The notes under the pieces were generated by a model. That model worked only from the letters and a program-made list of their open reading frames with translations, searched no databases and was not told the DNA's origin. A stretch of 7,921 bases of DNA. It comes from Eubacterium sp. (lineage in GTDB: Bacteria > Bacillota_A > Clostridia > Lachnospirales > Lachnospiraceae). The position numbers and the translations under genes are program-made. The stretch is from contig JAFVEX010000174.1 in assembly GCA_017475785.1 (NCBI GenBank), positions 1-7,921 on the forward strand, in the 5' to 3' direction. Below are positions 1 to 6,081 of this stretch, in pieces (within the stretch, counting starts at the first letter, position 1; each line of letters starts with the position of its first letter).

Positions 1-2
1 GC

Positions 3-281
3 ATTGATGAAGCGAAGGCTTATGTCAATACCATGGATGCCAGGGAGCTCTTGCAGTATTTTATGAGTACTGAAAATTATGCTTTGAAAACCGGAAAAGT
101 CATTGAAGGCTTCGCACCGGATTGGATGGGAGAGTTCTATGCATATTACCAGTGGTATTACAACATGCCTAGCGCGGAGATTATTAAGAAGATCCCTGTT
201 GATTTTCTGATGAAGGCATATCGCGGTCTTCATGATCTTGATCTTGAACTGGCTGTGAAAAAGGTAGGTGAAGTCCGATGA
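3..281 (+). CDS. Unrecognised protein, 3' end only (upstream partner of the NADAR gene)
   Basis: An open frame runs in from the left edge and stops at TGA 279-281, giving about 92 visible C-terminal residues. An ATG at 33 is in frame, but the ten codons before it are also open and no Shine-Dalgarno sequence precedes it, so the gene most likely starts outside the window. The visible part is soluble and probably helical, rich in aromatic residues (FYAYYQWYYN near the middle), and ends in an amphipathic stretch containing GLHDLDLELAVKKV. I see no signal peptide, membrane segment or catalytic motif. The stop overlaps the start of the NADAR gene by four bases (ATGA), which implies a shared transcript and translational coupling. 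By context it could be the tail of a toxin or a partner in an ADP-ribosylation module, but the sequence alone does not identify it. GC is low, like the next gene and unlike the rest of the window. Confidence 0.6.
   Translation: MDEAKAYVNTMDARELLQYFMSTENYALKTGKVIEGFAPDWMGEFYAYYQWYYNMPSAEIIKKIPVDFLMKAYRGLHDLDLELAVKKVGEVR
266..270 (+). promoter_or_regulatory. Ribosome binding site for the NADAR gene, inside the preceding coding region
   Basis: AGGTG lies 7 nt before the ATG at 278 and inside the last codons of the upstream frame. Together with the ATGA overlap it supports coupled translation and fixes this start. Confidence 0.55.
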
Positions 282-787
282 AGGTTATTTGCTTTCATAA
301 TCCAAATGAAGAAAATGGATACTTGAGCAACTGGTATCCTTCAAAATTCACCTATGCAGGCAGGCTGTTTTCATCAATGGAACAATATATGATGTACCGC
401 AAGGCCATATGCTTCAATGATGAGAGAATTGCCACTGAAATACTAAAAACAGATGATGTGGCTGCGATTAAGGCACTTGGTCGTCAGGTTTCCGGATATG
501 ATGATAATGTCTGGAACGGCATAAGGCAGATCGCTATCTATGAAGGCTTGCTGGCAAAGTTCTCCCAGGATGAAGAACTGAAACAGCAGCTGCTGGCAAC
601 CGGAAAAGCCACATTGGCTGAATGCGCAGTCAAAGACAGAATCTGGGGCATCGGGCTGTCCATGAATGATCCGGATCGTTTTGACAGAGCAAAATGGAGA
701 GGGCAGAATCTGCTTGGATACGCTTTGATGATGGTACGAAGCAAGCTTCAAGGAGAGACGCTATACAATCGTCGTTCCTTCAGGTAA
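278..787 (+). CDS. NADAR family protein (YbiA-like / DUF1768 N-glycosidase)
   Basis: This 169-residue protein has the usual size and motif order of the NADAR family, whose members cleave N-glycosidic bonds in ADP-ribose or riboflavin-pathway compounds. Some members remove ADP-ribose from guanine in DNA as antitoxins of DarT1-type toxins. Visible motifs are YLSNWYPSKF (residues 15-24), the SSMEQYMMYRKA box with the expected active-site Glu35 (32-43), IKALGRQV (64-71), GLLAKFSQ (90-97), DRIWGIGL with Asp120 and Trp123 (120-127), and WRGQNLLGYALMMVR near the C-terminus (140-154). I see no signal peptide or membrane segment, so it should be cytoplasmic. The start at 278 follows an AGGTG ribosome binding site (266-270, 7-nt spacer) and overlaps the upstream stop as ATGA. 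Family assignment is secure. The substrate is inferred and could be a modified nucleobase or a small metabolite. GC is clearly lower than in the genes from 890 onward, hinting at separate acquisition. Confidence 0.92.
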   Translation: MKVICFHNPNEENGYLSNWYPSKFTYAGRLFSSMEQYMMYRKAICFNDERIATEILKTDDVAAIKALGRQVSGYDDNVWNGIRQIAIYEGLLAKFSQDEELKQQLLATGKATLAECAVKDRIWGIGLSMNDPDRFDRAKWRGQNLLGYALMMVRSKLQGETLYNRRSFR

Positions 788-801
788 AAGGAGATGTCAC
801 C

Positions 802-879
802 ATGAGAAGAAGAATGCCGTATCCCCACAGTGTTTGTGGAGGTACGGCATTTCTGCATGCAGCCTGGGAAAGCCATTGA
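802..879 (+). CDS. Possible 25-residue mini-ORF downstream of the NADAR gene
   Basis: An ATG at 802 follows an excellent AAAGGAG Shine-Dalgarno (787-793, 8-nt spacer) that begins inside the NADAR stop codon. The frame encodes 25 residues, beginning MRRRMPYPH with a single Cys, and stops at TGA 877-879. The ribosome binding site is the best reason to list it. Against it, most of the frame lies in a strong inverted repeat (814-850) that looks like a terminator, so the peptide may be a relic of a lost downstream gene or pure coincidence. I recognise no homologue. Confidence 0.25.
   Translation: MRRRMPYPHSVCGGTAFLHAAWESH
814..850. terminator. Hairpin between convergent genes, probable terminator of the RND gene
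   Basis: ATGCCGTA (814-821) pairs perfectly with TACGGCAT (843-850). The stem continues inward with TCCCCAC against GTGGAGG (one wobble, one mismatch) around a 7-nt loop, about 14 paired positions in all. Read on the minus strand, the hairpin follows the RND stop and is trailed by TCTTCTTCTC, a pyrimidine-rich tract suitable for termination. On the plus strand it is followed only by TTCTGC, so it would be a weaker terminator for the NADAR transcript. Confidence 0.5.
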
Positions 880-889
880 TTCCCGAGGC
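862..889 (-). terminator. Second hairpin immediately after the RND stop codon
   Basis: GCCT-GGGAA (862-870) pairs with TTCCC-AGGC (880-889) with one bulged G at 885 and a 9-nt loop. It starts at the base next to the minus-strand stop codon (890-892). It has no T-tract of its own, so it may act with the hairpin at 814-850 or protect the mRNA 3' end. Confidence 0.35.
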
Positions 890-3800
890 CTATGATTCTT
901 TCTTTTCTTTCATCTGCCCCAGGAAGTGCGCGGCGTCGTCCGGTTCTTCGTCCAGATCGTCGCCTGTGTCGACATTCAGCGGATTCCGCTTAAAGAAGAT
1001 GTCGTACAGTACCGGAATGATGAACAGCGTCATCAGTGTCGCGTACAGCAGGCCGCCGGTGATGACGATGGCCATGCCGGAGCCGAGCTGGCTGCCCATG
1101 TCGTTGCCGAACATCATTCTTGCCATCGCGAGGATTGTGGTCAGCGCGGTCATGATGATCGGACGCATACGCGTCTGGCCGGTCGCGACGAGGGCGTCAC
1201 GGCGCTTCATGCCGCCCATGCGGAGCTGGTTTGCGTAGTCTACAAACACGATACCGTTGTTGACGACGGTTCCGACCAGGATCAGGAAGCCCATGAGCGC
1301 AAGCATGGATAGCGGCTGGCGGGCAATCATCAGTCCGAGCATTCCGCCGGTGAACGCGAGCGGAACGGTGAAGAGGACAATGAACGGCGACAGCAGGCTC
1401 TGGAATTGCGCGACCATGACCAGATAAATAAAGAGGACGCCGAGCAGAAGCAGCTTGGCCATCTGCGTGATCATATTTGAGATGGTTTCGTTCTGGCCAG
1501 CGATTTCTACACGGTAGCCGTGGTCGAGTCCTTTCCGGTAGGCGCTCAGCTTTTCAGAGAGCTGTCTCGTCAGCAGCGTCGCGTTTTGCCCGTCAGCGGC
1601 ATCTGCCGTTACGGTCAGGTAGCGTGACTGATTTTCGCGGTTGATACGGGCGAGTGAAGTTGTCTCTGTGACAGTCGCAAATTCTCCGAGCGTGTGAATT
1701 TTTTTGTCGGAATCGCTGTCGGAATTCTTATTCTCGTCAGAGTCATCGTCACCATTATCTTCTGAGTTCTCATCTGAGCCGTTGTCCGGATCTTCTTCAT
1801 CTCCAAACAGTGAAGAAAGAGAGTCGATGCCGGAGAGATCGCCGCCGGCCGTCCCTGTCATTCCCGCAGAACCGGTCATGCCTCCTGCGCCGGACATGTC
1901 GCCAGTGCCGGCAGATCCCGTGGCGCCGGCAGCGCCTGTCGCGGCAGCTGCGGTCAGGTCGGTTTCTTCCAGCTCCAGATCAAGCAGATTTTCGCGCATG
2001 AGCGGATCAGTCTCATCGATGATATTGACGACAAGATCGATTCCGTCGGCTGTAATGGTCGTCGATTTTACAGATGTGGTCATCCGCGCCGCGATGGCCG
2101 CGTAAATCTGTGCCGTGGTGAAGCCGTATTCCATGGCTTTGTCGCGGTCGATCGCAAGCTGCAGGGTTTTCTCGCCGTTTTCTGTGCTGTCCTTGATGTT
2201 TTCGAAGCCAGGTACTTCTGAGACCAGATCCTGCACTTCGGAGCTGATTTCCGTGAGCTTGTCGAGATCTGCGCCGTAGATGTTCAGGGTGAGGTCGTCT
2301 GAGCCGGACAGGGTTGTCATATCACTCATGTCGCCGGCGGAAACCGTTACGTTACAGCCCTCTATATCTTCTCCGGCCTTTTTCAGCGCTGCGATGATCT
2401 CCGCGAGGCGGTCCGGGTCAGCCTGATCGTCCGCAATGACATAACTCATGTAACTGCCGTATTCATCGGAGGAGACGGCCATGGAGGAAATCAGCCCTGC
2501 GCTGCTGGACATATCGATGGCGCCGATATAGTTAACGCCGTCAATCTCGAGCAGACGGTCAATGACTTCATCCACTTTGCGGTAGGAGGTCTGCCTGTCC
2601 ATGGAGGCGTCCGTCGTGATATCGACTTCGATATCGCTGCTTGCCATTTCCGGAAGCAGGACGATGCCGGTCTGTACTACCCGCCAGACGGTCAGGATCA
2701 ACAGTGCCACTGACAGAGCGAGCGGGACGATTTTGAACCGCAGGCACCAGGAGAGCAGCCTGCCATAGCCGCGGGATACGTGGTCCATGATCGGCTGACG
2801 CTTTGGCTTTGCGTTGCGCAGGATGGTGCTGGCGGAGGCCGGCACGACGGTCAGCGCGACGACGAGCGACGCCATCAGGCAGTATCCGATGGAGAGTGCC
2901 ATCGGAATCAGAAGCTCGCGCACTGTGCCGCTGGTAAAGACCATGGGCAGGAAGACGCAGACCGTGGTGAGGGTTGACGCAATGATTGCGCCGCGCACCT
3001 GACGCGCGCCCTGGACAGCCGCGCGCGGGCCAGAGATGCCCAGACCCCGCAGGCGGAAGATATTTTCCATGACGACAATCGAATTGTCGACGAGCATGCC
3101 GATGCCGAGTGCCAGTCCGGACAGTGTCATCATATTCAGAGAAAGTCCGGAGAAATACATCAGGACGATGGTAAACAGGACGGACAGAGGGATGCTGATG
3201 CCGACGACCAGAGTCGGGCGGATGTCCTTCAGGAACAGAATCAGCACGATCACGGCCAGCAGCGCGCCAAGCAGAATGCTGGAGAGGATGCTTTCCACAA
3301 TCAGGTCGATGTAGATGCCCTGATCCATCAGCGAGACGACCTGCAGTCCCTCAGACCGCTCTGCCAGGTCGTCCAGAGCCCGCTTGGAGGTCTTTGAGAC
3401 CTCGTTGGTGCCGGCAGTAGAAGCCTTGTAAATACACAGGCAGATGGCGTTCTGGCCGTTCAGCTTGGCGTAGCTGTCGTCGGCATTATCGATCACTGTG
3501 ATATCTGCCACATCGTACAGGCGGATGACGCCGACAGAGTCGAGGTCAACCAGCAGCGCGTCGTTGATTTCCTTTGTGTCCTCAAATTGTTCCCCAACCT
3601 TCAGCAGCCAGGAATTGTCGTTCTCATCGTCAATATAGCCGGCAGGCATCGCAAAGTTCTGCGCGTAGATCAGTTGGGAGAGTGTCTCTGCAGTCAGAAG
3701 CTGATCCAGGTTTGCGTTTTTCAGCGCTGCGTCCCTGGAGGATTCATACTGCTCGCGTGCTGCGCGGAGCTGTGCCTGCGCAGTAGAAAGCTGCATGGTC

Positions 3801-5710
3801 GCCGTCGCGAAGCCCACGGCGGCGTCCAGCTGCGCCTGTGTCAGGGAGCCGTAGGCGGATTCCAGGTTCCCAAGCAGTCCGGGCACGCTGTCCAGACCGG
3901 AATCCACGGCTTTCAGACCCTCACGGACGCCGGAAATCCGGTCGCTGAGCGCCTGGGAAATATCGATCGCCTCGATGACATCCAGTGTGCTGTCAACTCT
4001 GGCGAGTGCAGTCGTAATCGCGGAGACCTGTTTCATCAGTTCCGAGAAATTTTCGGCTGTCGCGTTTCCGGCATTGCTGACGGAGGTGAGTGCTGACTGG
4101 ATGCTCTTTTTCAGCTGATCAATCTGCTCTTTTGTATAAGCGGCGTTATAATTCTGCTGCGCGGAGGACAATTCCTTCTGCGCGCCGGTGACAGCTTCCT
4201 GTGCCTGCAAGAGGTTTTGCTGTGCCTGCTGATAGAGCTGCTGCAGCGCAGCCGGGTCAGAAATAGCCTGCTGGATTTCCGGGGGAAGCTGCGCGATCTG
4301 CTGCTGAATCTGCTGCAGCTGCTGGAGCTGAGCCGCCTGCTGTGCGGCGCCGGAAGGAAGTCCTGCCTGCTGGCCGGAAGAATCTCCTGCCTGGCCGGTG
4401 GAATCGGCGGAACTGTCTGTCTGACCGGCGGATCCTGCTGAATCGTCTGCCGTCCCGGAGGCATCGGAGGTCTCTTGGGCCGCATCAGAACTGGATGATG
4501 TATCTGCAGCCTGCTGATCGTCTCCACCGTCCGTACCCGCTGCCTGCCCGCTGCCGGCATCCTGCTGTCCGCCTGCGCCCGCCTGGCTGCCGGCCTGCGC
4601 GGCAGATTCAGCAAGGTCGCCGAGCTGACTGAGCGCCTGATCTGCCGACTCCGTAATATCTTCCAGCTGATCCAGCGCTTTTCCTGCCTGGTCCGCCGCG
4701 CCCGACAGGCCTTCCGCGGCGTCTTCAACAGGCTGCTGCGCCAGCTCTGCTTGCTGCGCGGCGAGTTCCATCGCGCTCTGAACCAGCTGAACATAGGCGG
4801 AAGCCTCCTCCACTGCGTCATTCAGATCAGACACAGTGTCTTTCGCAGTGTTTACCGCATCGTCCTTCTGCGGCTCCAGGTCTTCCACTGCGTTCTGCAG
4901 CAGCGTCAGCGTGCCGCCAAGGGATTCCAGCTGCGTGCGCAGTGTGGAAGAGATTCCCGGAACCTGGCCGCTGATCTGGTCAAAGATCGAAGACGCCACT
5001 GTGGAACCGAAGGACGCCTCCTGCTTCTCAAGCGCGTCCTGTCCCTCACGCACCTTCTTTTCTGCGTCATCCAGCTGCTTTCGCGCGTCTGCAAGCGCGT
5101 CGTTTGTTTTTCCGAGAATCCGGTCGTTGATCTTGTCGATTTTATCCTGGTTCAGCTCCACCTGGATGGATTTTTCCACAGAACCAATGGTCGTGACACG
5201 CGCCACGCCTTCCTGACGCTCCATGTACGGGACAACTTCATCGCGCACATAGTCGGTCAGGTCGTAAACGTCGTATCCGTCCCGGCTGACAGCGACGTAC
5301 ATGGTTGCCATCATGTCCATGCTGATTTCCATGATATTGGGCGTGCTGACGTCATCCGGAAGCGCGGCCGACACCTCATCGACTGCGCCGGATACTTTTA
5401 CCAGAGCGCTGTCCATATTGGTTCCGTCTTCAAACTCAAGCTGCGTCATGCAATAGTTTTCCGCGTTCGCGGTCGTGATGTTTTTGACGCCGCTGATCGT
5501 CCCGAGGGCGCGCTCCATCGGCACGCCAACGGTGTTTTCGACTTTTTCGGGACTAGCGCCGGGATAGGCAGTAATCACCATCAGATAAGGCAGATTCATC
5601 TCTGGAAGAAGATCTGTCGAGAGACGTGTGACAGATACGACCCCGAGCGTAATGATCATAATGACGAGAACAAGGATCGTAAATGGTTTTTTGACACTGA
5701 ATTTTTCCAT
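890..5710 (-). CDS. RND-family efflux transporter permease with a very large coiled-coil insertion (1606 aa)
   Basis: This is a proton-driven RND exporter of the AcrB/SwrC type, integral to the cell membrane. Its architecture is the duplicated RND plan: TM1 at residues 8-28, a large outer loop to about 800, TM2-TM7 (803-1013), a second outer loop (1014-1415), TM8-TM12 (1417-1570), and a short acidic cytoplasmic tail. Diagnostic motifs are TDLLPEMNLPYL after TM1, YPGASPEKVE, GLALGIGMLVDNSIVVMEN in TM4 and GTVVNNGIVFVDY in TM10. Canonical pumps are about 1040 residues; two insertions (residues 201-670 and 1253-1336) account for the extra length, and without them about 1052 residues remain. The start at 5710 gives the standard MEKFSVKKPF opening. 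In-frame TTG 5800 and ATG 5773 lie within the promoter elements and are rejected. No strong Shine-Dalgarno precedes 5710. No adaptor, outer-membrane or regulator gene adjoins it; it appears monocistronic. Substrate unknown: drug, lipid or surfactin-like peptide are all possible. Confidence 0.96.
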   Translation of the reverse strand: MEKFSVKKPFTILVLVIMIITLGVVSVTRLSTDLLPEMNLPYLMVITAYPGASPEKVENTVGVPMERALGTISGVKNITTANAENYCMTQLEFEDGTNMDSALVKVSGAVDEVSAALPDDVSTPNIMEISMDMMATMYVAVSRDGYDVYDLTDYVRDEVVPYMERQEGVARVTTIGSVEKSIQVELNQDKIDKINDRILGKTNDALADARKQLDDAEKKVREGQDALEKQEASFGSTVASSIFDQISGQVPGISSTLRTQLESLGGTLTLLQNAVEDLEPQKDDAVNTAKDTVSDLNDAVEEASAYVQLVQSAMELAAQQAELAQQPVEDAAEGLSGAADQAGKALDQLEDITESADQALSQLGDLAESAAQAGSQAGAGGQQDAGSGQAAGTDGGDDQQAADTSSSSDAAQETSDASGTADDSAGSAGQTDSSADSTGQAGDSSGQQAGLPSGAAQQAAQLQQLQQIQQQIAQLPPEIQQAISDPAALQQLYQQAQQNLLQAQEAVTGAQKELSSAQQNYNAAYTKEQIDQLKKSIQSALTSVSNAGNATAENFSELMKQVSAITTALARVDSTLDVIEAIDISQALSDRISGVREGLKAVDSGLDSVPGLLGNLESAYGSLTQAQLDAAVGFATATMQLSTAQAQLRAAREQYESSRDAALKNANLDQLLTAETLSQLIYAQNFAMPAGYIDDENDNSWLLKVGEQFEDTKEINDALLVDLDSVGVIRLYDVADITVIDNADDSYAKLNGQNAICLCIYKASTAGTNEVSKTSKRALDDLAERSEGLQVVSLMDQGIYIDLIVESILSSILLGALLAVIVLILFLKDIRPTLVVGISIPLSVLFTIVLMYFSGLSLNMMTLSGLALGIGMLVDNSIVVMENIFRLRGLGISGPRAAVQGARQVRGAIIASTLTTVCVFLPMVFTSGTVRELLIPMALSIGYCLMASLVVALTVVPASASTILRNAKPKRQPIMDHVSRGYGRLLSWCLRFKIVPLALSVALLILTVWRVVQTGIVLLPEMASSDIEVDITTDASMDRQTSYRKVDEVIDRLLEIDGVNYIGAIDMSSSAGLISSMAVSSDEYGSYMSYVIADDQADPDRLAEIIAALKKAGEDIEGCNVTVSAGDMSDMTTLSGSDDLTLNIYGADLDKLTEISSEVQDLVSEVPGFENIKDSTENGEKTLQLAIDRDKAMEYGFTTAQIYAAIAARMTTSVKSTTITADGIDLVVNIIDETDPLMRENLLDLELEETDLTAAAATGAAGATGSAGTGDMSGAGGMTGSAGMTGTAGGDLSGIDSLSSLFGDEEDPDNGSDENSEDNGDDDSDENKNSDSDSDKKIHTLGEFATVTETTSLARINRENQSRYLTVTADAADGQNATLLTRQLSEKLSAYRKGLDHGYRVEIAGQNETISNMITQMAKLLLLGVLFIYLVMVAQFQSLLSPFIVLFTVPLAFTGGMLGLMIARQPLSMLALMGFLILVGTVVNNGIVFVDYANQLRMGGMKRRDALVATGQTRMRPIIMTALTTILAMARMMFGNDMGSQLGSGMAIVITGGLLYATLMTLFIIPVLYDIFFKRNPLNVDTGDDLDEEPDDAAHFLGQMKEKKES
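1703..1954 (-). repeat. Second low-complexity insertion in the RND pump, Gly/Ala/Met then acidic
   Basis: This encodes residues 1253-1336. It begins AAAATGAAGATGSAG, continues as imperfect GMTGSAG-like repeats, then changes to an Asp/Glu/Ser/Asn tract (GDEEDPDNGSDENSEDNG and onward) before normal RND sequence resumes at IHTLGEFATV. It lies in the second outer loop, between the strand ending RENLLDLEL and the strand matching the L.DVA.V motif. The tract is strongly negative, disordered by appearance, and resembles extracellular linkers or cation-binding acidic segments. Confidence 0.75.
3701..5110 (-). other. Coiled-coil insertion domain in the first outer loop of the RND pump
   Basis: This encodes residues 201-670. 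The normal RND sequence breaks after VELNQDKIDKINDRILGK (equivalent to ELNKFQ of AcrB) and resumes at LLTAETLSQLIYAQNFAMPAG (equivalent to LTPVDVITAIKAQN), so the block sits at the outer, docking-side part of the porter domain. The first arm (about 201-370) and return arm (about 455-670) are Ala/Gln/Glu/Leu-rich with heptad-like spacing, for example DARKQLDDAEKKVREGQ and SLTQAQLDAAVGFATA. They flank a flexible tip of Gly, Ala, Ser, Asp and Gln (374-460). The plan resembles the long helical hairpin of membrane-fusion adaptors or YhgE/Pip-type wall-spanning proteins. Coiled-coil nature is read by eye. Confidence 0.75.
4331..4591 (-). repeat. Low-complexity Ala/Gly/Ser/Asp/Gln tip of the coiled-coil insertion
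   Basis: Residues 374-460 of the RND protein are almost entirely Gly, Ala, Ser, Asp, Gln and Thr (for example AGSQAGAGGQQDAGSGQAAG and degenerate runs of SSADSTGQAGDSSGQ). The segment has no hydrophobic core and should be disordered. It lies between the outgoing and returning helical arms, so it is probably the turn or a wall-contacting linker. Such tracts commonly vary in length between strains. Confidence 0.75.
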
Positions 5711-5771
5711 ATATATAATGCAGTTCCCATCCAGGGTAAAAATAATTAACGTAAACAACCTAATCAGGGTC

Positions 5772-5800
5772 ATTATACATGAAACTGCATGCAGATACAA
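5772..5800 (-). promoter_or_regulatory. Promoter of the RND gene
   Basis: On the minus strand TTGTAT (-35, 5795-5800) and a perfect TATAAT (-10, 5772-5777) are separated by exactly 17 bp. Transcription would start near 5765, leaving a leader of about 55 nt before the ATG at 5710. This placement excludes translation starts at 5800 or 5773. The spacer contains the palindrome CTGCATGCAG (5785-5794). Confidence 0.7.
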
Positions 5801-5809
5801 TTAAATTGT
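5797..5809. promoter_or_regulatory. Operator-like dyad ACAATT-A-AATTGT overlapping the -35 box
   Basis: ACAATT (5797-5802) and AATTGT (5804-5809) form a perfect 6+1+6 inverted repeat; adding T5796 and G5810 gives a 7-1-7 site with one mismatch. From memory this matches the TACAATT-AATTGTA operator of OhrR, a MarR-family redox repressor of Bacillus. It covers the -35 element of the RND promoter, where a bound repressor would block RNA polymerase. The regulator gene is not in the window. Confidence 0.5.
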
Positions 5810-5828
5810 GATATCATGGAGATGTGAG

Positions 5829-5961
5829 AGCACCGGGAATGCTGGCTGTTCTGAGACCAGATGGCCGGTGCCGGGAATGTCGGCTGCTTTGAGATCAGAC
5901 AGCTGGCGCCGGGAATGCCGGCTGCTTTGAGACCAGATGGCCGGTGCCGGGAACGCCGGCG
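5829..5961. repeat. 38-bp tandem repeat, three full copies and one partial
   Basis: The anchor CCGGGAA recurs at 5833, 5871, 5909 and 5947, an exact 38-bp period. Copies are 5829-5866, 5867-5904, 5905-5942 and a partial from 5943. Each anchor is flanked by arms that can pair, for example GCCGGTG (5940-5946) with CGCCGGC (5954-5960), making CCGGGAA the loop. Since 38 is not a multiple of 3, the copies fall in different frames and the array is probably non-coding. It lies in the divergent gap between the RND promoter and the sortase gene. Confidence 0.85.
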
Positions 5962-6024
5962 GGCATGAGTTCTGCTGGAAAGCGCCGGGGCGCGCCACGA
6001 AAAAGTTACAGCTCAGATCCTGTC

Positions 6025-6056
6025 AGATCCCTGCGGGATCTTTACAGTTTTATTTT
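6025..6056 (+). terminator. Hairpin plus T-rich tract in the sortase leader (terminator or attenuator)
   Basis: AGATCCC (6025-6031) and GGGATCT (6035-6041) form a perfect 7-bp stem with a TGC loop, followed by TTACAGTTTTATTTT. It sits about 40 bp before the sortase start. It could stop read-through from the repeat region or attenuate the sortase transcript. I found no convincing sigma-A promoter between 5962 and 6081, so I cannot decide which. The rest of this non-coding stretch holds only the repeat end and GC-rich sequence. Confidence 0.4.
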
Positions 6057-6068
6057 CAGTAAGGAAAG

Positions 6069-6074
6069 AAGGTG
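6069..6074 (+). promoter_or_regulatory. Ribosome binding site that fixes the sortase start
   Basis: AAGGTG lies 7 nt before ATG 6082. The frame is also open upstream to an ATG at 5944, but that start has no ribosome binding site and falls inside the 38-bp repeat array. Confidence 0.65.
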
Positions 6075-6081
6075 TCCAGCC

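Noticed and set aside
4111..4821. Arg/Ser-rich minus-strand frame of 236 codons in another frame of the RND insertion
   Set aside because: It is a frame shadow of the low-complexity Ala/Gln/Ser coding tract, with no independent start signal.
4751..5749. Long plus-strand open frame (332 codons) opposite the RND gene
   Set aside because: It lies wholly antisense to well-conserved RND sequence and the coiled-coil block, has no recognisable motif, and is explained by GC-rich codon bias on the other strand.
5829..5961. CRISPR-like array
   Set aside because: The 38-bp units abut one another with no unique spacers, and no cas gene is present.
5801..5998. Minus-strand 65-codon frame across the 38-bp repeats
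   Set aside because: Repeat length is not a multiple of three, so copies are read in different frames, and no ribosome binding site is evident; coding is unlikely.
5944..6081. 46-residue N-terminal extension of the sortase from ATG 5944
   Set aside because: It begins inside the repeat array, has no ribosome binding site, and would put a basic non-signal stretch before the anchor; ATG 6082 has a proper site.
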